From the NCBI GenBank assembly GCA_022758985.1, contig JAEMQC010000100.1, positions 1 to 5,100 of the forward strand: 5,100 nucleotides of DNA, read 5' to 3'. The translations under genes were made by a program, and so were the position numbers. The DNA is from Campylobacteraceae bacterium. Lineage in GTDB: Bacteria; Campylobacterota; Campylobacteria; Campylobacterales; UBA6016. Positions 1 through 4,118 of the stretch are shown here, piece after piece. The notes below the pieces were generated by a model that was not told the origin of the DNA, ran no database searches, and saw nothing but the letters and a program-made list of their open reading frames with translations. Within the stretch, counting starts at the first letter, position 1; each line of letters opens with the position of its first letter.

Positions 1-570
1 GTTGACGACGATTTGACGCTAATTTATATATCCAAACTATCAGATAGCGGCAAACTGCATTGCGATAGAATAAGCATAATGGCAAATATGACGGATATTA
101 TCAAAGCCAGCAACGAGATGGAGAGAATGCTAAATGATGCCGGATTAAACGAGAAAGAGTCGTCAGAGACGCTTCTTGTTTTTACCGAACTTTTGATGAA
201 TGCCTATGAACACGGCACGCTAAAGCTAACACCGGAGGAGAAACAAAGGCTTATCGAAGACGATGCTTATGACGAGTTTTTGTTAAGCAGCCGCTGCGAG
301 GAGCGCAAAAATAGCATCATAGTAGACCTTTGCGTATTCAAAACAAAAGACAACAAGGAGATGCTTAAAATCAGTATAGAAGACTCAGGAAGCGGATTTG
401 AATTCTCGGAGGTTTTTAAGACAATATATGTCGGCAACACGGCGAAATATTCGGGCAGAGGGGTATGGATGGCCTCAGATATGACGGACGGCGTATTTTT
501 TAACGAGACGGGGAATAAGACGACTTTCTTTAAAACCGTCAAACTCAAAGATACGTTTATTCTCCGCTAA
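1..570 (+). CDS. SpoIIE-type phosphatase / RsbW-like ATPase fusion, 3' part only
   Basis: The reading frame is open from base 1, so this is the C-terminal 189 residues of a larger protein cut by the window edge. The first residues (VDDDLTLIYIS) match the usual last strand of SpoIIE/PP2C phosphatases, where an Asp-Asp pair helps bind catalytic metal. A GHKL ATPase domain of the RsbW/SpoIIAB type follows: N-box ELLMNAYEHG (visible residues 63-72, with N67), G1 box DSGSGF (128-133) and G2 box SGRGVWM (151-157). About 30 charged residues lie between the N-box and the next strand. Known: such fusions, often with an N-terminal receiver domain (as in HsbR), phosphorylate and dephosphorylate a STAS partner. 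Inferred: the partner is the STAS protein encoded just downstream. A TTG at 13 could be read as a start, but it falls inside the phosphatase motif, so I reject it. Any receiver domain would lie outside the window. The domain call is firm, the full architecture inferred. Confidence 0.85.
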   Translation, partial: VDDDLTLIYISKLSDSGKLHCDRISIMANMTDIIKASNEMERMLNDAGLNEKESSETLLVFTELLMNAYEHGTLKLTPEEKQRLIEDDAYDEFLLSSRCEERKNSIIVDLCVFKTKDNKEMLKISIEDSGSGFEFSEVFKTIYVGNTAKYSGRGVWMASDMTDGVFFNETGNKTTFFKTVKLKDTFILR

Positions 571-573
571 GAG

Positions 574-588
574 TTTTTTTCTTATAAT
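574..588 (+). promoter_or_regulatory. Promoter of the STAS-gene leader: T-run plus TATAAT
   Basis: A run of seven T (574-580) is followed two bases later by a perfect TATAAT (583-588). There is no recognisable TTGACA about 17 bp upstream. T-rich sequence before a strong -10 box, without a -35 box, is the known sigma-70 promoter style of Campylobacter and relatives. Transcription would start near 594-597, just before the first arm of the structured region. The promoter begins directly after the phosphatase/ATPase stop codon, so the STAS gene can probably be expressed apart from the upstream gene. Confidence 0.6.
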
Positions 589-595
589 GTAATGT

Positions 596-776
596 TATGC
601 GCAAACACGAGCAAAGCACGTATTTGCGGCAAGGGCTACTCGCCCTTTGCAAACCTTGCCGGGTCCCATCGCCGGTAGGTGATGGGTAGCTCTAGCTAGC
701 CGCTAATGCGGCAGAATAGAGGTTTTACGCACTTTTTGGTGCGTAAGGTCAGTCACAATTTGTCAATATGCGTAAA
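596..776 (+). repeat. Near-identical 10-base direct repeats bracketing the structured region
   Basis: TATGCGCAAA (596-605) and TATGCGTAAA (767-776) match at nine of ten positions, 171 bases apart, and bracket the whole hairpin cluster. They could be a target duplication left by insertion of a small palindromic element, or simply two RNA arms. The second copy also takes part in the alternative pairing beside the ribosome-binding site, which favours a role within the RNA. Similarity over only ten bases may also be chance. Confidence 0.3.
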
Positions 777-781
777 AAGGA
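597..781 (+). ncRNA. Structured 5' leader or small RNA of unknown family
   Basis: This non-coding stretch is packed with inverted repeats and is about 57% G+C over 601-720 (68 of 120 bases), far above the AT-rich flanks. The helices are as follows. A: 600-605 with 623-628, 6 bp. B: 627-634 with 654-661, 8 bp, competing with 629-636 and 642-650. C: 665-673 with 678-686, 9 bp including one G-T, loop GGTA. D: 690-694 with 717-721, enclosing 699-703 with 708-712, loop TAAT, and an internal loop GCTA/AGAA. E: 725-732 with 739-746, 8 bp, loop TTTTTG. The last helix has no T-run after it, so the transcript probably continues into the STAS gene. I compared it by eye with tRNA, tmRNA, RNase P, SRP RNA and the common riboswitches and found no match. 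It could be a cis-acting leader, a trans-acting small RNA or a dispersed palindromic repeat. The pairing is seen directly, the function is not known. Confidence 0.55.
725..781 (+). promoter_or_regulatory. Possible expression platform: alternative pairing next to the Shine-Dalgarno
   Basis: The segment TTTTACGCAC (723-732) has two complementary partners. Locally, TTACGCAC (725-732) pairs with GTGCGTAA (739-746), 8 bp around loop TTTTTG. Distally, TTTTACGCA (723-731) pairs perfectly over 9 bp with TGCGTAAAA (769-777), whose last base is the first A of the AAGGA ribosome-binding site (777-781). The two pairings exclude each other. The local hairpin would leave the binding site free, and the distal helix would crowd it. 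This layout is typical of translational switches. That it works as one is inference. Confidence 0.35.
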
Positions 782-787
782 TTGAAG

Positions 788-1096
788 GTGCAAATAGAAA
801 CCGTTAAAACAGCTTCGGGATATAGGTTAAACATCAAAGAGGTAATCAAAACTATCGAGGATAGCACAAACTTCAAAAAGAGCATTGGCGATATTCTTCT
901 AAAAGAGCCTGGTGCGGATATAGAGGTACATATTATAGACTCCTACATAATCACATCATCTATCATTGGTACGCTTCTTAAGATGGTGCAAAAAGACAAC
1001 GCAAAATTGACGCTTTTTATATATAGCCCAGACCTATACGAGCTTCTAGACAAACTAAACCTGATTACGCTTTTGAACGTAAGAAAAGAGTTTTAA
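788..1096 (+). CDS. STAS-domain protein, anti-sigma-factor-antagonist type
   Basis: This encodes 102 residues, the usual size of a stand-alone STAS protein of the SpoIIAA/RsbV class. I chose the GTG at 788 because AAGGA (777-781) lies six bases upstream. The in-frame TTG at 782 directly abuts AAGGA and would add two residues. The core reads EVHIIDSYIITSSIIGTLL, which aligns with the family pattern around D-S-S-G-L-G, then a helix, then the strand LTLFIYSP and helix LYELLDKLNLITLL. The serine pair (residues 57-58) fits the regulatory phosphorylation site, but the Asp before it is Thr and the Gly after it is Ile. Known: such proteins bind an RsbW-like kinase when unphosphorylated. Inferred: it is the partner of the phosphatase/ATPase fusion encoded just upstream. 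It is cytoplasmic, with no signal peptide or membrane segment. Its output target is unknown. Confidence 0.75.
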   Translation: MQIETVKTASGYRLNIKEVIKTIEDSTNFKKSIGDILLKEPGADIEVHIIDSYIITSSIIGTLLKMVQKDNAKLTLFIYSPDLYELLDKLNLITLLNVRKEF

Positions 1097-1103
1097 TATT
1101 TTT

Positions 1104-1126
1104 TGGCGCCCATCTTTTGGACGCCA
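1104..1126 (+). terminator. Weak hairpin after the STAS gene
   Basis: TGGCGCC (1104-1110) pairs with GGACGCCA (1119-1126), seven base pairs with one bulged A, eight bases after the STAS stop codon. The T-run lies before the stem (1099-1104) rather than after it, so it is not a standard intrinsic terminator on either strand. It may end or protect the STAS transcript, or be incidental. Confidence 0.25.
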
Positions 1127-1128
1127 CA

Positions 1129-1172
1129 GTTTCAACTCATTTATCAATCATTCAACCCATTTTTTCTATAAT
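1129..1172 (+). promoter_or_regulatory. Promoter of the pst operon with upstream direct repeats
   Basis: A perfect TATAAT (1167-1172) follows a T-run (1160-1165), the same design as the promoter at 574-588. No TTGACA is present. The -35 zone holds three related direct repeats: TCAACTCAT (1132-1140), TCAATCAT (1144-1151) and TCAACCCAT (1152-1160). Pst operons are normally activated by a PhoB- or PhosR-type response regulator binding direct repeats in this position. The first repeat begins as GTTTC (1129-1133), like the half-site reported for Campylobacter PhosR, but the second half-site does not match well. The -10 call is good and the operator tentative. Other -10-like sites occur at 1212-1217 (TAAAAT) and 1259-1264 (TATAAA). 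Confidence 0.5.
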
Positions 1173-1288
1173 CACAACTCCAAAAGTAACTATTTTGTAA
1201 TCTATTTGGCGTAAAATCTAGCACAATAAAAGCACAAAAGCTTCGGTACGGCTTTCAATATAAAAGTGATAACAGGGTTAATTTGGAC

Positions 1289-2149
1289 ATGAGAAATATC
1301 AACATAGGCGATTTTGTTTTCGAGGGTCTCTCCAGATTTATGGCTTTGTCAGTATTTGTAGTGTTGGTTGCGATATTTACCATATTGTATATTGACGCCA
1401 AACCGGCGATAGATTCGTTTGGCATAGGGTTTTTGACAGGTGAAATCTGGGCTCCGAATATGGAGACTTTCGGGGCTCTTCCTTCGATATACGGTACGAT
1501 TATCAGCACGACGATAGCAATGATAGTGGCGACTCCGATAGCGATAGGAATCGCAATATTTCTTAGCGAGATAGCGCATGCAAATATCAAAGGAACGGCC
1601 GGCACGCTGATAGAGCTTCTAGCTGCAATTCCTTCCGTAATCTACGGTATGTGGGGTCTATTTTATTTCGTGCCTATCGTCAGAGACGCTACGGGAGGCT
1701 CTGGCATGGGGCTTTTGACCGGCGGTCTGATACTAGCCATCATGATAGTTCCTTTCACTGCTTCCATCACTAGAGACTCGATGAATACGACTCCCGATAT
1801 TTTAAAAGAGTCTGCATACGCCCTTGGCGCTACAAAATGGGACGTTATAAAAGACGTTATCCTGCCGTACGCAAAGATAGGCGTAATAGGTTCCATCATT
1901 CTATCTTTGGGGCGTGCGCTAGGGGAAACGATGGCGGTTACTTTCGTAATGGGTAACGCACAGAGAATCCCCGCAAGTATCCTGGAGCCGGCCACAAGCA
2001 TTCCGGTCACTCTTGCAAACGAGTTTACCGAAGCGGATAGCGATATATACTACTCAAGCCTCTATCTATTGGCTCTTCTTCTATTTATAGTCAGCTTTGC
2101 GATTATAGCCACGGCTAAATTCCTCTTTTTGAAAAAGGAGAGAAGCTAA
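1289..2149 (+). CDS. pstC: Phosphate ABC transporter permease PstC
   Basis: This is one of the two inner-membrane permeases of the PstSCAB high-affinity phosphate importer, which pairs with PstA to form the channel. It has 286 residues from ATG 1289. Family features include FGIGFLTGEIWAP, then FGALPSIYGTIIST (residues 61-74), then IAIFLSE, then LLAAIPSVIYGMWG (110-123). The cytoplasmic EAA loop that contacts PstB reads ESAYALGATKWDVI (174-187), followed by LGRALGETMAV. About six membrane helices are visible, near residues 17-35, 67-93, 107-130, 142-160, 196-216 and 258-282. The protein is slightly short for the family because the N-terminal cytoplasmic tail is brief. The start is uncertain: AGGG (1274-1277) lies 11 bases before the ATG but 5 bases before an in-frame TTG at 1283, which would add two residues. 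It is the first gene of the operon, with no pstS before it. Confidence 0.93.
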   Translation: MRNINIGDFVFEGLSRFMALSVFVVLVAIFTILYIDAKPAIDSFGIGFLTGEIWAPNMETFGALPSIYGTIISTTIAMIVATPIAIGIAIFLSEIAHANIKGTAGTLIELLAAIPSVIYGMWGLFYFVPIVRDATGGSGMGLLTGGLILAIMIVPFTASITRDSMNTTPDILKESAYALGATKWDVIKDVILPYAKIGVIGSIILSLGRALGETMAVTFVMGNAQRIPASILEPATSIPVTLANEFTEADSDIYYSSLYLLALLLFIVSFAIIATAKFLFLKKERS

Positions 2150-2150
2150 G

Positions 2151-2996
2151 ATGCTACACAAAAACAGAAGAAAAATAGCAAACACCGTTATTTTGGCGCT
2201 ATCGACGATAGCGGCTGTCGCCGGTATAGCCATACTGTTTTGGATACTAGGGGTCCTTCTTATTAAGGGCTTCTCTTACATATCATTGGCGACTTTCACC
2301 CAAGATGGAACTCCTCCGGGAATGGAAGGCGGAGGCCTTAGACAAGCGCTTGTGGGACACCTGCTTCTAACCGGTGTTGCGATGGGCATAGGCATACCTG
2401 TCGGAATGCTAGCCGGAACATACTTGAGCGAATACGGTCAAGGCTCTAAAGTAGCCAACTTCGTTAGAGATCTATCGGATATAATGATGTCCGCTCCATC
2501 TATTGTAGTAGGCGTGTTCGTATACGGCATCATGGTAGCTCCCGTCCACCACTTCTCCGGCTGGGCCGGAAGCGTAGCGCTTGCCATACTTGCCATTCCT
2601 GTTATCATTAGAACGACGGACGACATGCTACGTCTAGTACCGCAAACACTGAGAGAAGCGGCGTATGCGCTAGGCGCACCGAAATGGAAAGTTATATTCC
2701 AAGTTGTATACAAAGGTGCGGCTGTAGGTCTCATGACTGGGATTCTCCTGGGTGTTGCAAGGGTTGCCGGAGAGACGGCTCCGCTACTATTTACGTCGTT
2801 TAACAACAACTTCTTTAGCCTAAATATGAACGATTCGATGGCGTCTTTGACGGTTACGATGTTCGGATACGCTTCTAGCCCTTATGAGGATTGGCAGAGA
2901 CTAGGATGGGCGGGCGCTGCGATACTTACTTTCGCCGTACTCTTTATCAACATAATCAGCAGAATAATCATGAAACTCAAAAAAGGTCAAAGGTAA
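2151..2996 (+). CDS. pstA: Phosphate ABC transporter permease PstA
   Basis: This is the second permease subunit of the phosphate importer, 281 residues, in the inner membrane. The ATG lies one base after the pstC stop codon, and AAGGAG (2135-2140) inside the end of pstC sits ten bases upstream, so translation is probably coupled. Features are a basic N-terminus (KNRRK), a first helix near residues 12-38, the periplasmic segment FTQDGTPPGMEGGGL (49-63), and GIPVGMLAGTYLSEYG (81-96). Next come SAPSIVVGVFVYG (114-126) and the EAA loop REAAYALGAPKWKVI (168-182), followed by GVARVAGETAPLLF. A last helix spans about 254-275, ending in a basic tail. PstA and PstC resemble each other, but the position after pstC and the VAGETAPL sequence fix this one as PstA. 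Length is normal and no damage is seen. Confidence 0.93.
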   Translation: MLHKNRRKIANTVILALSTIAAVAGIAILFWILGVLLIKGFSYISLATFTQDGTPPGMEGGGLRQALVGHLLLTGVAMGIGIPVGMLAGTYLSEYGQGSKVANFVRDLSDIMMSAPSIVVGVFVYGIMVAPVHHFSGWAGSVALAILAIPVIIRTTDDMLRLVPQTLREAAYALGAPKWKVIFQVVYKGAAVGLMTGILLGVARVAGETAPLLFTSFNNNFFSLNMNDSMASLTVTMFGYASSPYEDWQRLGWAGAAILTFAVLFINIISRIIMKLKKGQR

Positions 2997-2999
2997 AAT

Positions 3000-3791
3000 A
3001 TGTCAACTATAGTAAACGTCAAAGAGGCGCTAGAACTAGAAGTAAAAAACTTCAATTTTTACTACAAAGGAAACACGAGCCCGAGCCTAAAAAATATCAA
3101 TATGCCGATAGCGAAAAATAAGATTACTGCGCTTATCGGTCCTTCCGGATGCGGCAAAACCACGCTTCTTAGATCGTTCAACAGAATTCACGATCTATAC
3201 CCGGGCAACAAATATGAGGGTGAGATACTATTCAAAGACGAAAAGAAAAACATACTAGATAAAGACGTAGACCTAATAGACCTTAGGCTGAAAATAGGGA
3301 TGATTTTCCAAAAGCCGACACCATTCCCTATGAGCATATTCGACAACGTAGCGTACGGCCTTAGACTTCAGGGTATCAAAAACAAATCTGAACTCGAAGG
3401 CAGAGTTGAAGCGGCTCTTAAAGGGGCAGCGCTTTGGGAAGAGGTATCAAATAGGCTAAACGCCGATGGCAATTCACTATCTGGCGGTCAGCAGCAAAGA
3501 CTCTGCATTGCAAGAGCCGTAGCCGTTGAGCCGGAAGTGCTGCTATTTGACGAGCCTACATCTGCGCTTGACCCTATCTCTACGCTAGCCGTAGAAAAGC
3601 TGATTATAGAGCTAAAAGAGAAATTGACCGTTATCATAGTCACTCACAATATGCAGCAAGCGGCAAGGGTGTCTGACTATACGGCGTTTATGTATCTTGG
3701 AGATTTGATCGAGCTTAGTCATACGGAAGAGCTATTTATCAACCCTGCGGAAAAGCTAACAGAAGAGTATATCACCGGAAAATTCGGTTGA
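3000..3791 (+). CDS. pstB: Phosphate ABC transporter ATP-binding protein PstB
   Basis: This is the cytoplasmic ATPase that powers phosphate import by the PstC/PstA channel. It has 263 residues, a typical PstB length. All ABC motifs are intact: Walker A GPSGCGKTT (47-55), Q-loop Gln (104) in MIFQKPTPFPMSIFDNVAYG, signature LSGGQ (160-164), Walker B LLFDEP (181-186) with catalytic Glu 185, D-loop SALD, and switch His 216. The QKPTPFPMSIFDNVAYG stretch and the RSFNRIHDLYPG stretch are characteristic of PstB rather than of ABC ATPases in general. The ATG lies three bases after the pstA stop, with AAAGG (2989-2993) six bases upstream. No phoU follows, although phoU often comes after pstB. A hairpin follows the gene instead. 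Confidence 0.96.
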   Translation: MSTIVNVKEALELEVKNFNFYYKGNTSPSLKNINMPIAKNKITALIGPSGCGKTTLLRSFNRIHDLYPGNKYEGEILFKDEKKNILDKDVDLIDLRLKIGMIFQKPTPFPMSIFDNVAYGLRLQGIKNKSELEGRVEAALKGAALWEEVSNRLNADGNSLSGGQQQRLCIARAVAVEPEVLLFDEPTSALDPISTLAVEKLIIELKEKLTVIIVTHNMQQAARVSDYTAFMYLGDLIELSHTEELFINPAEKLTEEYITGKFG

Positions 3792-3800
3792 TACCGCCAG

Positions 3801-3823
3801 AGGAGAGGCTTACCTTCTCTCCT
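3801..3823 (+). terminator. Probable terminator of the pst operon
   Basis: AGGAGAG (3801-3807) pairs perfectly with CTCTCCT (3817-3823) around a nine-base loop, ten bases after the pstB stop. T-rich sequence follows (3823-3846, including a run of five T at 3832-3836), so a plus-strand transcript could stop here. On the minus strand no T-run follows, and the stem overlaps the stop codon of the converging gene. The T tract is broken, which makes it imperfect. Confidence 0.5.
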
Positions 3824-4118
3824 TGTTATTCTTTTTGATTTTGTCCTCTACATAGTTAAATACGCTAAGACCTCTGTTTAGATAAGATGTCTGAAGCATA
3901 AAAACCTCTTTGAATACATACAAAAATCCCAAAAACGGTATGCACCACAAAACGGCTATCTTAGTCATATTCGTTTTTGCCTCATAGGTAGTTATGAGAT
4001 ATAGCGCCTCCGCTTCCGATATATTGGACGCCTTATATATGCCAAATCCGATAGTGGATATGATGTTTAGCAAAAACCCAAATGCAAAATAGCTTTGATA
4101 CGCCTCTATTGCTTCCAT
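3810..4118 (-). CDS. Small membrane protein of unknown function, two predicted helices
   Basis: I do not recognise a named family. The 102-residue product has two hydrophobic segments, near residues 8-28 (starting QSYFAFGFLLNIIST) and 53-72 (KIAVLWCIPFLGFLYVFK). A polar loop with acidic residues (SEAEALYLITTYEAKTN) lies between them, and the tail is strongly basic (EDKIKKNNKERR). The positive-inside rule suggests that the C-terminus is cytoplasmic. The ATG overlaps the stop codon of the upstream DHH gene as TAATG, with a GGAGGG ribosome-binding site three bases before the ATG, inside that gene. The two are therefore co-transcribed and probably translationally coupled. This is a real gene by context and by amino-acid pattern. 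A role beside the phosphoesterase is only inferred from the coupling. Confidence 0.75.
   Translation of the reverse strand: MEAIEAYQSYFAFGFLLNIISTIGFGIYKASNISEAEALYLITTYEAKTNMTKIAVLWCIPFLGFLYVFKEVFMLQTSYLNRGLSVFNYVEDKIKKNNKERR

Noticed and set aside
597..689. A 30-codon open frame starting ATG CGC AAA within the structured region
   Set aside because: There is no ribosome-binding site, the ATG is at the likely transcription start, and the frame is crossed by strong hairpins. A chance frame in GC-rich palindromic DNA is more likely.
601..700. A c-di-GMP (GEMM) riboswitch, suggested by GGTAGGTGATGGG and GCAAA segments
   Set aside because: The GGTAGGT segment is fully used in a simple hairpin (665-686), and the conserved GEMM core with its GAAA tetraloop is absent.
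661..722. A tRNA or tRNA-like fold
   Set aside because: No T-arm GTTCGAATC-type sequence and no cloverleaf with an acceptor stem can be built.
768..785. A five-codon mini-frame (ATG to TGA) overlapping the STAS ribosome-binding site
   Set aside because: Too short to judge and without its own ribosome-binding site. Leader-peptide control is possible but unsupported.
1237..1255. Small hairpin AAAGC/GCTTT upstream of pstC
   Set aside because: Only five base pairs, mostly A-T, around a nine-base loop. Not distinguishable from chance in AT-rich DNA.
1255..1605. Minus-strand open frame opposite pstC
   Set aside because: It mirrors conserved pstC codons, has no family resemblance and no ribosome-binding site.
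2438..2809. Minus-strand open frame opposite pstA
   Set aside because: It is an antisense shadow of a well-conserved permease.
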